Source: Betaproteobacteria bacterium (GTDB lineage: Bacteria > Pseudomonadota > Gammaproteobacteria > Burkholderiales > Ga0077523). Taken from it: a DNA stretch of 64,000 bases. Made by a program: the position numbers and the translations under genes. The notes beneath the pieces are model-generated. The model had not been told where the DNA came from, did no database searches, and was given only the letters and a program-made list of their open reading frames with translations. The stretch covers positions 71,945 through 135,944 of the forward strand of contig WGLR01000003.1 in assembly GCA_016125475.1 (NCBI GenBank), written 5' to 3'. Below are positions 45,512 to 55,089 of this stretch, in pieces. How positions within the stretch are numbered: position 1 is the first letter of the stretch; each line of letters starts with the position of its first letter.

Positions 45512-46285
45512 TCAGACCCCGAAGTAGATTTCCGTGAGCGCCGGATCGCGCGTGATGTCGGCGGGCTTGCCGCTCGCGAGGACGTGGCCCTGGTGCAGGA
45601 ACACGACGTCGTCGGAAAGCTGGGAGATCAGTTCCATGTTGTGCTCGATGAGCAGGACCGTCTTGCCGCGCTCGACGAGCTTGCGCACGATCGGCACGAT
45701 GCGCGAGAGCGAGTCGGCGTCCAGGCCTGACGTGGGTTCGTCGAGCAGCAGGAGGTCGGCCTCCGTCGCGTACATCCGGGCCATCGAGAGCAGCTTCTGC
45801 TCCGGGTAGGCGAGGTCTTCGGCTAGCTCGTGCGCGCGGCCCGCGAGACCGAAGAAGTCGAGCGCTTCCATTGCGCGCTCGCGCGCGGCGGCTTCTTCCG
45901 CGCGTACGCGCCCCGGCCGCAGGAAGAGTGTCAGCACGTTCTCGCCGACTGGCGTCGGGCATCCGACCAGCACGTTCTCGAGCACCGTCATCTTTCCCCA
46001 GAGCCGCAGGTGCTGGAATGTCCGGACGACACCGAGCGACTCGACGCGGTGCGGCGAGCGGCCCACGATGTCCGCACCCTTGTAGCGGATGGTGCCGGTG
46101 TCCGCGCGCAGGAATCCCGTGATCAGGTTGAAGATCGTCGTCTTGCCGGCGCCGTTCGGCCCGATCAGGCCCGTGATGCGTCCGGGCCGGACGTCGAACG
46201 TGCACGTGTCGACGGCCTGGATGCCGCCGAATGCCTTCGAGACGTCGCGCAGCGACAGGATCGGCTCGGTCGCGCTGGCTGTCAT
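45512..46285 (-). CDS. livG: Branched-chain amino-acid type ABC transporter ATPase LivG
   Basis: ATG 46285 overlaps the livM stop by 4 bp (ATGA), which fixes the start inside a longer open frame. The 257-aa protein shows Walker A GPNGAGKTT, the LivG-specific VVRTFQHLRLWGKMTVLENV, signature LAYPEQKLLS (a degenerate form typical of LivG) and Walker B LLLLDEPTSGLD with the switch in LIEHNM. It pairs with LivF. Confidence 0.95.
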   Translation of the reverse strand: MTASATEPILSLRDVSKAFGGIQAVDTCTFDVRPGRITGLIGPNGAGKTTIFNLITGFLRADTGTIRYKGADIVGRSPHRVESLGVVRTFQHLRLWGKMTVLENVLVGCPTPVGENVLTLFLRPGRVRAEEAAARERAMEALDFFGLAGRAHELAEDLAYPEQKLLSMARMYATEADLLLLDEPTSGLDADSLSRIVPIVRKLVERGKTVLLIEHNMELISQLSDDVVFLHQGHVLASGKPADITRDPALTEIYFGV

Positions 46286-47163
46286 GCGTTCGACCGCGGC
46301 CGCGCGCGGCCGAGGATGCCCTCCGGACGCACGAACATGAAGAGGATCAGCAGGCCGCCGTAGATGATCTGCCGCATCGGTGCCGCGACCGCGTCCGGAA
46401 TCGCGAGGAACTTGAGCGCCTCCGGAATCGCGAGCAGCACGAACGCGCCCACCATCGGCCCGGCGAGCCGTTCCGTGCCGCCGAGGATCACGAGCGACGT
46501 GATGAAGATCGACTCTTCGAGGCTGAAGCTCGTCGGGTTGATGTAGGTGATGTAGTGCGCGTAAAGGCTGCCGCCGAGCGCACCGAGCGCCGACGAGATG
46601 CTCACGATCATCACCTTGAAGCCGATCACGTTCTTCCCCGTCGCGGCCGCGGCGATCTCGTCGTCCCGGATCGCGCGCAGCGTGCGTCCGAACGCCGAGT
46701 TCATGAGCCGGTGACAGATTGCGTACGTCAGGGCGGCGATCGTGGCCGCGAGCACGACGTACTTGAACGGGTTGTCGATCAGGTAGCCGAACACGCTCGG
46801 GCGCGGGATGCCGGGCAGACCGGCCGGGCCGTTCGTGAGGTCCGTCCAGTTGACGAACACGGTCAGGATGACGGTCTGCAGGCCGAACGATGCGACGATG
46901 TAGTAGTCCCCCGCCACGCGCAGCGACGGAATCGCCACGAGTGCAGAGGCGACCGCGCCTGCGACGCCCGCGATGACCAGGCCGCCCCAGAACCCGAGCC
47001 CGAGTTTCAGCGCCACGAGGGCCGAGGCATAGGCACCGATGCCGTAGATCGCGGCGTGCGCGAGCGAGAAGATGCCGGCGTAGCCGATGAGGAGGTTCAG
47101 CGACACGGCGAGGATCGTGTAGATGCTCACCATGACGAGGTAGTGCGCGAGGTAGGCGGCCAT
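46282..47163 (-). CDS. livM: ABC transporter permease LivM
   Basis: A 293-aa inner-membrane permease with about eight hydrophobic helices. It carries the family blocks SLNLLIGYAGIFSLAHAA near the N-terminus and the EAA-like loop GRTLRAIRDDEIAAAATG facing the ATPases. It ends with FVRPEGILGR, common to LivM. It lies 6 bp after livH and overlaps livG by 4 bp. Confidence 0.95.
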   Translation of the reverse strand: MAAYLAHYLVMVSIYTILAVSLNLLIGYAGIFSLAHAAIYGIGAYASALVALKLGLGFWGGLVIAGVAGAVASALVAIPSLRVAGDYYIVASFGLQTVILTVFVNWTDLTNGPAGLPGIPRPSVFGYLIDNPFKYVVLAATIAALTYAICHRLMNSAFGRTLRAIRDDEIAAAATGKNVIGFKVMIVSISSALGALGGSLYAHYITYINPTSFSLEESIFITSLVILGGTERLAGPMVGAFVLLAIPEALKFLAIPDAVAAPMRQIIYGGLLILFMFVRPEGILGRARPRSNA

Positions 47164-47169
47164 GGGGGG

Positions 47170-48054
47170 CTAGATTTCCGCTGACTGGACACGGCGGCCG
47201 AAGAAACCGCGCGGCCGGAGCACGATGAAGAGCAGGAACACGCCGAAGCTGATCGCCGTCTGCCACTCCGACGGCAACTGCCAGATTCCGACGTTCTCGA
47301 GCAGCCCGAGGAACAGGCCTCCGAGCAGCGCGCCCGGGATCGAACCGATGCCGCCCATGATCACGCCGACCGACGCGAGCAGCACGAAGCGCGTGCCGCG
47401 GAACGGCTCCGCGCCCACGTCCATCGCGACGAGAATGCCAGCCGGTGCCGCGAGCGCGGAGCCGACGGCGTACGTGAGCAGGTGCACGCGCTTCAGGTCG
47501 ACGCCGACCGTGCGCGCCATTTCCGGCGAACTCGCGACGGCGCGGATGGCCTGCCCCCAGCGGGTCCGCTTCAGGAAGAGCATGAGCGCCGCAAAGCACA
47601 GGATCGCGAGTGCCACCGTGAGCACGTGCAGATACGTGAGGAACACGGGGCCGATGATCAGGGACGTGTTCAGAACGCCGATGTCCATCTGCATCGGATC
47701 GGGCGTGAAGATGATCGCGAGCACGTTCTCCGTCACGATCAGCAGGCCCAGCGACGCGATGAACAGGCTGGTGCGCAGCGCACCGCGCCGCTCGAGCTGC
47801 TGGTAGAGGAGGAGATCGATGAGCAGACCGATGCCTGCCGAGGCCAGGATCGCGAGGATCACCGCGACGAAGAGCGGCAGGTGCAGGAGCTTCTGGCCGA
47901 CGTAGGCGAAGTAGGCAGCCAGGGAGAACACCGCACCGTGCGCCACGTGGAAGTGGAGCGTCGTGCCGTAGATCAGGCTCCAGCCGAGCGCGCAGAGCGC
48001 GTAGAGGCTCCCGACGACGATGCCTGTCGCGAGCAGCTGCAGGAGGAGGTCCAT
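47170..48054 (-). CDS. livH: ABC transporter permease LivH
   Basis: A 294-aa permease with the LivH features GSLYALCALGWSLIYGTTLHFHVAHG at the N-terminus, the cytoplasmic loop TRWGQAIRAVASSPEMARTVGVD and the end LRPRGFFGRR. Multiple hydrophobic helices cover most of the length. The start at 48054 has GAGGA close by and lies 16 bp after livK. Confidence 0.95.
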   Translation of the reverse strand: MDLLLQLLATGIVVGSLYALCALGWSLIYGTTLHFHVAHGAVFSLAAYFAYVGQKLLHLPLFVAVILAILASAGIGLLIDLLLYQQLERRGALRTSLFIASLGLLIVTENVLAIIFTPDPMQMDIGVLNTSLIIGPVFLTYLHVLTVALAILCFAALMLFLKRTRWGQAIRAVASSPEMARTVGVDLKRVHLLTYAVGSALAAPAGILVAMDVGAEPFRGTRFVLLASVGVIMGGIGSIPGALLGGLFLGLLENVGIWQLPSEWQTAISFGVFLLFIVLRPRGFFGRRVQSAEI

Positions 48055-48070
48055 TCCTCGACCGTCCCGG

Positions 48071-49186
48071 TCAGTGTTCCGCCTTGATGAGCTTCTCCGG
48101 CTGGAACCTGCCGTCCTTCAGTTCGCCGACCTCGATGTCCATGAGCGCGGCGTGATCGGGCTGGAACACGAGCCTGCCCGAAATGGTGTCGAACGCGCGG
48201 ATCGATTCGATCGCGTCCCGGATGCCGGGCCCGTCGAGCTTCCCGCCGTGCTTCTTCATCGCGGCCTCCGCGGCGGTCGCGAAGATCTTCGTCGCGTTGT
48301 AGTACTGCACCGCGAAGAAGCCGGCGTCCGTGCCGTAGCGTTCCTTGAACTTCTTCGCGAACGTCGACGACGCGTCGAAGGGCAGGTGGGTCACGATCAT
48401 GCCCTGCGCACCCTTCGCGCTCTCGACCTCCGGGATGAGCACCCAGGACGTCGCGGCCATCGGCGTGCGCATGCCGATCTCGCGCGCCTGGTTCGCGATG
48501 ATCGCGACGTTACGGCCGTAGGAAGAGATGAACAGCACGTCACCGCCCCTCGCCTTCAGCTTCGCTAGCTGGGCGCGGAAGTCGTTGCCGTCGAGCGCGA
48601 CGAACTCCTCGCCGAGCACGCGGCCGCCGTCTGCCTGGAACCGCTCACGGAACGACTTGGCGGCGTTGCGACCTGCCTCGTCGTTCGCGACGATCATCAC
48701 GGCCGACCTGAAGTGCTTCCCCTTCACGAGCCAGTCGCACAACGGTGCGACCTCGGTCGAGACGACGGGAATGTTGTTGTAGAGGTAGGGCTTGTTCGCG
48801 AGGTGGTCCGACTGTCCGCCTCCGTTCATCATCACGACCTTGTTCTGGACGCCGATCGGCTGCACGGCGAGCGTGATCGCGGAATAGGAGGTGAGCACGA
48901 ACGGCACGTTCTCGACCTGCACGAGCCGCCGCATCGCGTTGACCGCCTTGGACGCGTCCGCGGCGTGATCCTCGTAGATGACCTCGAGCTTGTGGCCGTC
49001 GATGCCACCCGCCGCGTTGATTTCCTCGGCCGCGATCTCGACGCCGCCTTTCATCCAGACGCCGTAGGAGGCCCCGGATCCCGTCAGGGGCAGGATCGCC
49101 CCGATCTTGATCGGCGCCTTGGCAGCCATCGCGGGTGCGACGGCGGCGAGCGCGAGCGAGCACAGCAGAATGATGCGCTTGAGCAT
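48071..49186 (-). CDS. livK: Periplasmic amino-acid/amide-type binding protein LivK
   Basis: ATG 49186 follows GGAGGGG; an earlier in-frame ATG at 49234 lacks a site and would spoil the signal peptide (MLKRIILLCSLALAAVAPAMA). The 371-aa protein is a type I periplasmic binding protein: IKIGAILPLTGSGASYG, VWMKGGVEIAAEEINAAGGIDG, TSYSAITLAV in the ligand cleft and a later DAGFFAVQYYNA. Relatives bind branched-chain amino acids, amides, urea or aromatic acids; the ligand is not fixed by sequence. First gene of livKHMGF, with a REPIN between it and the amidohydrolase gene. Confidence 0.92.
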   Translation of the reverse strand: MLKRIILLCSLALAAVAPAMAAKAPIKIGAILPLTGSGASYGVWMKGGVEIAAEEINAAGGIDGHKLEVIYEDHAADASKAVNAMRRLVQVENVPFVLTSYSAITLAVQPIGVQNKVVMMNGGGQSDHLANKPYLYNNIPVVSTEVAPLCDWLVKGKHFRSAVMIVANDEAGRNAAKSFRERFQADGGRVLGEEFVALDGNDFRAQLAKLKARGGDVLFISSYGRNVAIIANQAREIGMRTPMAATSWVLIPEVESAKGAQGMIVTHLPFDASSTFAKKFKERYGTDAGFFAVQYYNATKIFATAAEAAMKKHGGKLDGPGIRDAIESIRAFDTISGRLVFQPDHAALMDIEVGELKDGRFQPEKLIKAEH

Positions 49187-49311
49187 TCCTGACCCCTCCC
49201 GGTGATTTGCGTGTCCGTGCCCGGTGCCCGGCATGGCGGACCCGAAGCTTTGACCGGATCATAACGCGACGAGCGCGATGAGGGAGTAGCGGAGCGCCGG
49301 AGTCGTCGCGC

Positions 49312-49441
49312 GGTGCGTGGTACGCACCCCAGGAGGCTTCGTCGGGATGCGATCCTGAATGACGTTTCGGTGCGTGGTACGCACCCTACGGCGGGTTTGC
49401 TCGTGGTACCTCGTAGGGTGCGTACCACGCACCGAAACGTC
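49312..49441. repeat. REP copies, including a perfect 30-bp inverted pair (REPIN)
   Basis: REP palindrome GGTGCGTGGTACGCACC occurs at 49312-49328 and 49369-49385, and its opposite orientation at 49417-49433. The second and third are arms of a perfect 30-bp inverted repeat (49361-49390 and 49412-49441, outer end GACGTTTC / GAAACGTC) around a 21-bp centre. This is the layout of a REPIN/BIME and uses the same REP as 16387-16512. Confidence 0.88.
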
Positions 49442-49486
49442 GTCGACGACTCCGCCACGACGTGCCGGTGCGCCCTGCACGAACCG

Positions 49487-51205
49487 TCAGGAAGCTGCCG
49501 ACCCCTTCATCACTTCACCCGGCATCTCTCCGGTCGGTTCGCCATTCTCGAGCGTGACTTTCCCGTTCACGATCGTCGCGCGGATGCCTTCGGCCTTCTG
49601 CACGAGCCGACGCGCGCCGCCCGGCAGGTCGGTCTCCACCGTCGGCAGGCACGGCCGGATCGTCGCCTCGTCGAAGAGCAGCAGGTCGGCCTTGTAGCCT
49701 TCCTTCACGAGGCCGCGTTCGGCAAGCTCGAAGGCCTGCGCGTTGTCGTGCGTGAGCTTCTTGACGGCTTCTTCGAGCGTGAACGCTCCTCGCCTGCGCA
49801 CCCAGTAGTGGAGCAGGTGCGTCTGCAGCGACGACCCCATCTCCTGGCAGACGTGCGCGCCGGAGTCCGAGAACGTCGCGAGCGTCGATTCGTGCCGGAG
49901 CATGCCGAGGATGTCGTCGGGGGACTCGTTCACGATCGGCTGCACGTAGATCTGGTTGTCGTTCTCGAGGGAGAGATCGATCATGACCTCGACCGGGTGC
50001 TGTCCTCGCGCACGCGCGAGTTCCTCGATGGTCGGGTCGTCCCAGTCGACGCCCTTCATCGCGTAGAGGTTCGCGTAGTCCGGCTGGCGCGGGTCGGTCG
50101 TCGCGGCACCGCCGCCCTGCATCCTGTTGTCCCTCGGCTTCATGGAGGCCTCGGCCGCGACGAGTTCGCGACGGGTGTCCGGATCGCGCAGGCGCCTCTT
50201 CTGCTCGTCGAGGGGAAGTGCCCGGATGGCCTGCCACGCGGGCAGCACGTCGAAGGGCAGGTAGGACCTGAGCGAGAAGATCGCGTTGATCGAGCGCGTC
50301 GTTCCCTGACCGAACATGCGTCCGCCGGCTGCGTTCGTCTCGTCGATGACCTCGGCCTGATCCTGCCAGGAGCAGGGATCGTCCCCCTGACGCGTCGACA
50401 CGAGACCGAACATGATCGGGCGGCGGTACGTGAGCGCGAAGTAGCGCATGCGTTCGAGGAAACCGCGGTTGGCCGTGCTCGTGAGGATGTCCGGCCCCGT
50501 CTGGAAGATGCCCGCGTCGACATCCGCCATGGCGGCGAGGATGGCCTCGATCTCGTCCCAGCCCGCGATCCGGCTCGCGACGGGTGTGCCGTCGGGGGTC
50601 GTGTGCGTGTGCGTGCGCGAGGACGAGAAGCCGAGCGCGCCCGCACGCAGCCCGTCCTGCACGATCGCCGCCATCTGCTGGATCTCGTCGTCGGTCGCCG
50701 TGTCGGTCAGTGCGCGTTCTCCCATCACGTACATGCGCACGCCCGAGTGGCCGATGTACATGCCGTAGTTCATTGCCTTCGGTCGACGTTCCACGGCGGC
50801 GAGGTACTCGGGGAAGCTCTCCCAGGTCCAGTCGATGCCGGCGGCCATCGCGGCCGTGGAGATGTCCTCGACGTAGGACAGGCTGTTCGCGTACCACTGC
50901 CGGTCCGCCGCCCTGCACGGTGCGAGCGTGAAGCCGCAGTTGCTCATGACGACGGACGTGACACCGTGCCAGTTGGAGCAGGTGCCCTGGGCATCCCACA
51001 TGACCTGTGCGTCCATGTGGGTGTGGCCATCGATGAATCCCGGTGACACCACGAGTCCGCGCGCATCGAGCTTCCGGTGTGCGCGGCCGGTGATCCGGCC
51101 GATGTCGACGATGCGGCCGTTCGCGATGCCGACGTCGGCCGTGTAGCGGGCGTCCCCGGAGCCGTCGACGATCGTGCCACCGCGAATGAGCAGGTCCAGC
51201 GCCAT
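49487..51205 (-). CDS. N-acyl-D-amino-acid deacylase-like amidohydrolase
   Basis: The 572-aa protein is an amidohydrolase of the D-aminoacylase branch. It has the metal motif GFIDGHTHMDAQ, the cysteine ligand segment SNCGFTLAPC, the later FSDSGAHV with the catalytic Asp, and the composite beta domain at both ends (RGGTIVDGSG; ATIVNGKVTLENGEPTG). Such enzymes release D-amino acids from N-acyl forms, though many homologues act on other cyclic or acyl amides. It lies 125 bp after the indolepyruvate oxidoreductase gene on the same strand and upstream of livKHMGF. This suggests that it feeds amino acids or related compounds into that route. Confidence 0.88.
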   Translation of the reverse strand: MALDLLIRGGTIVDGSGDARYTADVGIANGRIVDIGRITGRAHRKLDARGLVVSPGFIDGHTHMDAQVMWDAQGTCSNWHGVTSVVMSNCGFTLAPCRAADRQWYANSLSYVEDISTAAMAAGIDWTWESFPEYLAAVERRPKAMNYGMYIGHSGVRMYVMGERALTDTATDDEIQQMAAIVQDGLRAGALGFSSSRTHTHTTPDGTPVASRIAGWDEIEAILAAMADVDAGIFQTGPDILTSTANRGFLERMRYFALTYRRPIMFGLVSTRQGDDPCSWQDQAEVIDETNAAGGRMFGQGTTRSINAIFSLRSYLPFDVLPAWQAIRALPLDEQKRRLRDPDTRRELVAAEASMKPRDNRMQGGGAATTDPRQPDYANLYAMKGVDWDDPTIEELARARGQHPVEVMIDLSLENDNQIYVQPIVNESPDDILGMLRHESTLATFSDSGAHVCQEMGSSLQTHLLHYWVRRRGAFTLEEAVKKLTHDNAQAFELAERGLVKEGYKADLLLFDEATIRPCLPTVETDLPGGARRLVQKAEGIRATIVNGKVTLENGEPTGEMPGEVMKGSAAS

Positions 51206-51330
51206 GACTGCCTCCCTTGTTTCGTCTGATAGTCGTCTCCGCCTGCAGGCGGATGCGGTTGCCTCTTGTCTCGATGGAACGCCTGACGCCGGGCCGGCGC
51301 CGGAATCCTCGAAAGGGTAACTCTACCCCC

Positions 51331-54300
51331 TCAGGCGGTCGCCCGTGCGGGCCGACCTTCGGTGACGGCCCGGGGCGCCTTGCCGTGCGGGGGCGTGGCG
51401 AACTCTGCCCGGAGCGATTCCTCCGCGCGGCGCACGCGTTCGACCGATGCCTCCTTCACGTGACCGAAACCGCGGATGTCCAGCGCGGCGCTCGCGAGTG
51501 CGACGGCCGCCGCGTGGTTGTCCGGGCGGAGGTCTCGCGCGATGTCGGCGAGCAAGGCTTCGTAACGCTCGACGAGGCCGCGCTCCATGCGGCGCTCCGC
51601 GGTGCGGCCGAAGATGTCGAATGCCGTCCCGCGCAGGAAACGCAGACGCGCGAGCAGCCGGAACGCGGGCAGCATCCACGCGCCGAACTGCTGCTTCACG
51701 AGATGTCCGGTGACCGGGTCGCGTTTCGCGAAGAGCGGCGGGGCGAGATGGAACCTGAGCTTCGGCGTGCCCTCGAACTGTGCCGCGATCGACGCCGCGA
51801 ACGCGGGATCGGCATGCAGCCGCGCGACCTCGTATTCGTCCTTGTACGCCATGAGCCGGTAGAGCGCCCGGGCCGCGGCGTCCGAGAGCTCCGTCCGTCC
51901 CGGTGTCATGCGCGATTCCGCGTCGCGTACCTTGCGGAGGGTCTCGAGGTAGCGCGCGGAATACGCGGCGTTCTGGTAATCCGTGAGCCGGGCGGCACGA
52001 TCCGAGACGAGGTCTTCGAGGGTGGGCGGCGGGGCCGCGACGGGCACGTATCCGTTGTCGCGCAGGAGTCCGTCGATCGTCGCGGGGTCGTGGGCCCAGA
52101 GGCGGCCGAGCCGGATCGCGTTCAGGTTGAAGTCTACCTGCACGCCGTTCAGCGTCACGGCACGTTCGACGGCCTCGAGTTCGAGCGGCAGCCAGCACTT
52201 CTGCAGCGCGATGCCGACCATGAAGAAGTTCGTGCCGATCGCGTCACCGCACAGCGCAGTCGCCGTACCGGTCGCATCGACGTGGGCGACGTTGCCGTCA
52301 CCCACGCGCGCGCGGATCTTGCGCGAGATGAAGCCCGTGTCGATCTTCTCGTCGGGGTTGAAGTTGAACGCGGGCGTGATCTGCACGCGATCGTTGGCGA
52401 GCACCCGGGTCTCGGGCGACATGGTGCGGAACGCTTCGTCCGAAAGGGCCGCGACCAGATCGAACGCGATCACGAGCCGTGCTTCGCCGAGGCCGACCGT
52501 CTGCGTGGAGATGGGCGTCGATCCGTCCGTGATGCGGAGGTGGCTCAGGACCGCGCCGTTCTTCTGGGACATGCCGGTCATGTCGTACACGGACGCCTGC
52601 AGGCCCTGCATGTGCGCGGCCATCGAGAGCACCGCACCGACGGTCACGACGCCGGTGCCACCGATGCCGGCGAGCATGACGCCCGTGCCCGGCGGTGCCA
52701 CGCTCGTCGCCGGTGGCCGGGGCAGCGCCGCGAAGACGGCCTCGTCTATCGTCGCGCGTCCGCGGCGGCGCATCTGCACGCCCTCGACCGTCACGAACGA
52801 GGGGCAGAAGCCCTTCGCGCAGCTGTAGTCCTTGTTGCAGCTCGACTGATTGATGCGGCGCTTGCGTCCGAGTGGTGTCTCGAACGGCTCGATCGACACG
52901 CAGCCGGACTGCGCGGAACAGTCGCCGCAGCCCTCGCACACCGCGTCGTTGATGATCATCCGGACGGGTGGATCGGCCAGGAGTCTGCGCTTGCGGCGCC
53001 TGCGCTTCTCGGCGGCGCAGGTCTGCACGTAGATCAGGACGGTGCACCCTGCGACGTCGCGCAGTTCGCGCTGAACGGCGTCGAGGTCCTCGCGCGGCCG
53101 GACGGGTACCTCGGCAGGCAGCGACCCGCCGTCGAAGACCGACGGGTCCTCGGCCACCACGACGACGCGCCGTGCGCCCTCGGCGAGCACCTGCTGCGCG
53201 ATCAGGTCGGGACTCAGGGGACCCTCGACGGGTTGCCCGCCCGTCATCGCGATCGCATCGTTGAAGAGGATCTTGTAGGTGATGTTCGCGCGCGAGGCGA
53301 TGGCCTGCCGGATCGCGAGAAGCCCCGAGTGATAGTAGGTGCCGTCGCCGATGTTCTGGAATATGTGCCCGCGCGACACGAAGTGCTGCATCGCGGCCCA
53401 GGTCACGCCTTCGCCGCCCATCTGCGTGCCGAGCAGCGTCGTGCCGGGTTTTGCCCACATGGCCATGCCGTGGCAGCCGATGCCGGCGATCGCGAGACTG
53501 CCGTCGGGCACGTTCGTGGAGGTGTTGTGCGGACAGCCCGAACAGAAGAAGGGCAGGCGCTTCGGCGAGGCGTCGGGGACCGGCTGCAGCGCCTGACGGG
53601 TGGACTCCGCGGCGGCCAGGCGTCGTTCGATGTCGTCGTCGGCGAGGCCGCTTCGCTTCAGGCGGCCGCCGATCGCGAGTGCGACGGGGATCGGTTCCAG
53701 CAGCAGGTCCGACGGCAACAGGGACTCGCCGGCTTCGTCCGTCTTGCCGGTGATCCGGGGACGGTGCTCGTCGTTGTAGAAGATCGCGGCGGCCTGGGGC
53801 TCCATGAACGCCGACTTCTCCTCGACGAAGAAGAGCTCGCCGCACCCCTGCGCGAACTCGCGCAGGCCCTCGGGCTCGAGCGGCCAGATCATGCCGACCT
53901 TGTAGACGTCGACGCCGAGCTGCCGGGCACGCGTGCCGTCGATGCCGAGGTGATTGAGGGCCTGCATCACGTCACCGTAGGCCTTGCCAGCGGTCACGAT
54001 GCCGAGTTTCGGTCGCTCGACACCGAACTCGCTGCGGTCCATGCGGTTCGCGCGCCAGAACTTCTTCACGAGCGGGATGCGCCAGCGCTTGTGGATCATC
54101 TCGTCCCGCGCGGGCGCGTAGACGCCGCGGTAGTGCAGGCCCTCCGGCGGCAGATCCCCGTAGGGTGGTGTCGCGATCTGGAGGTTTTCCTCGCCGGGAA
54201 CCGTGGCGGTCTGCTCGATCGTCTCGTTCACGCACTTCAGCGCCGTCCAGCATCCTGCATAGCGCGACAGTGCCCACCCCATGAGACCGAACTTCACGAA

Positions 54301-54834
54301 CTCGGCCACTCCGGCCGGATAGATCACGGGCATCTGATGCGCGACCATCGCCTGCTCGCTGTGGTGCGCGACCGTCGAGGACTTGCCGGGATGGTCGTCA
54401 CCGAGCAGCACGAGCACGCCGCCCCTGGGGTGGCAGCCCGTGACGTTGCCGTGCTTGAGCGGGTCGCCGGAACGGTCCACGCCCGGGCCCTTGCCATACC
54501 ATAGCCCGAAGACGCCATCCACGGTCGCATCCTTCGCGATCCCGATCTGCTGCGTGCCCCAGATCGCGGTGGCAGCCAGGTCCTCGTTGATGCCGGGTTG
54601 GAACACGATCCGGTTCTCGTCGAGCCACTTCCCGGCTTCCCAGAGGGTCTGGTCGACGTAACCGAGCGGTGAGCCCCGGTATCCGCTCACGAAGCCGGCG
54701 GTGTTCAGCCCCGCGGCCACGTCCCGGCGGCGCTGGGTGAGCAGCAGCCGCACGACCGCCTGCGGGCCGCTGATGAGCGCGGGCTTGCCGGTGTCCGCAT
54801 ACTTGTCGTCCAGGGATACGTCGCGCAGATCCAT
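51331..54834 (-). CDS. Fused indolepyruvate:ferredoxin oxidoreductase
   Basis: ATG 54834 (MDLRDVSLDDKY) gives 1,167 aa, the normal length, and an N-terminus typical of the family; the open frame continues upstream to 56259 antisense to other genes. Order: the TPP pyrimidine-type domain (GTQQIGIAKDATVDGV; LLGDDHPGKSSTVAHHSEQ); the TPP-binding domain with GDGTYYHSGL and MTGGQPVEG; cysteine clusters CEGCGDCSAQSGC and SSCNKDYSCAKGFCP; and the C-terminal gamma-like domain (LAGIGGTGVVTVG; MTGMSQKNGAVLSHLR). The enzyme converts aryl- or branched-chain 2-oxoacids to acyl-CoA with ferredoxin reduction. It is divergent from an acyl-CoA dehydrogenase operon, a natural route for the CoA ester. Confidence 0.94.
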   Translation of the reverse strand: MDLRDVSLDDKYADTGKPALISGPQAVVRLLLTQRRRDVAAGLNTAGFVSGYRGSPLGYVDQTLWEAGKWLDENRIVFQPGINEDLAATAIWGTQQIGIAKDATVDGVFGLWYGKGPGVDRSGDPLKHGNVTGCHPRGGVLVLLGDDHPGKSSTVAHHSEQAMVAHQMPVIYPAGVAEFVKFGLMGWALSRYAGCWTALKCVNETIEQTATVPGEENLQIATPPYGDLPPEGLHYRGVYAPARDEMIHKRWRIPLVKKFWRANRMDRSEFGVERPKLGIVTAGKAYGDVMQALNHLGIDGTRARQLGVDVYKVGMIWPLEPEGLREFAQGCGELFFVEEKSAFMEPQAAAIFYNDEHRPRITGKTDEAGESLLPSDLLLEPIPVALAIGGRLKRSGLADDDIERRLAAAESTRQALQPVPDASPKRLPFFCSGCPHNTSTNVPDGSLAIAGIGCHGMAMWAKPGTTLLGTQMGGEGVTWAAMQHFVSRGHIFQNIGDGTYYHSGLLAIRQAIASRANITYKILFNDAIAMTGGQPVEGPLSPDLIAQQVLAEGARRVVVVAEDPSVFDGGSLPAEVPVRPREDLDAVQRELRDVAGCTVLIYVQTCAAEKRRRRKRRLLADPPVRMIINDAVCEGCGDCSAQSGCVSIEPFETPLGRKRRINQSSCNKDYSCAKGFCPSFVTVEGVQMRRRGRATIDEAVFAALPRPPATSVAPPGTGVMLAGIGGTGVVTVGAVLSMAAHMQGLQASVYDMTGMSQKNGAVLSHLRITDGSTPISTQTVGLGEARLVIAFDLVAALSDEAFRTMSPETRVLANDRVQITPAFNFNPDEKIDTGFISRKIRARVGDGNVAHVDATGTATALCGDAIGTNFFMVGIALQKCWLPLELEAVERAVTLNGVQVDFNLNAIRLGRLWAHDPATIDGLLRDNGYVPVAAPPPTLEDLVSDRAARLTDYQNAAYSARYLETLRKVRDAESRMTPGRTELSDAAARALYRLMAYKDEYEVARLHADPAFAASIAAQFEGTPKLRFHLAPPLFAKRDPVTGHLVKQQFGAWMLPAFRLLARLRFLRGTAFDIFGRTAERRMERGLVERYEALLADIARDLRPDNHAAAVALASAALDIRGFGHVKEASVERVRRAEESLRAEFATPPHGKAPRAVTEGRPARATA

Positions 54835-55089
54835 GTTCGTGAGCCCCGCATCGATTGCCTTCCGTGACCGGCGGATACTGTCACGCAGGACTCGCCGGAG
54901 CAAATCGACGCCGTGCAGCATCAGTGCGGCCGCCGGGGTTCCCGGCTCTTGCTGCGGCGCACACTTGCTTCGATGGCGTGCCGGCCGCGATGCTCCAGCG
55001 ACGATCGGGGCCGACGTGCGCGAACATTTGCGGCAAGATAGGGGCCCGACCGGGCGACCGGTCACGACCGAACCCGCCATCACGCCGAC

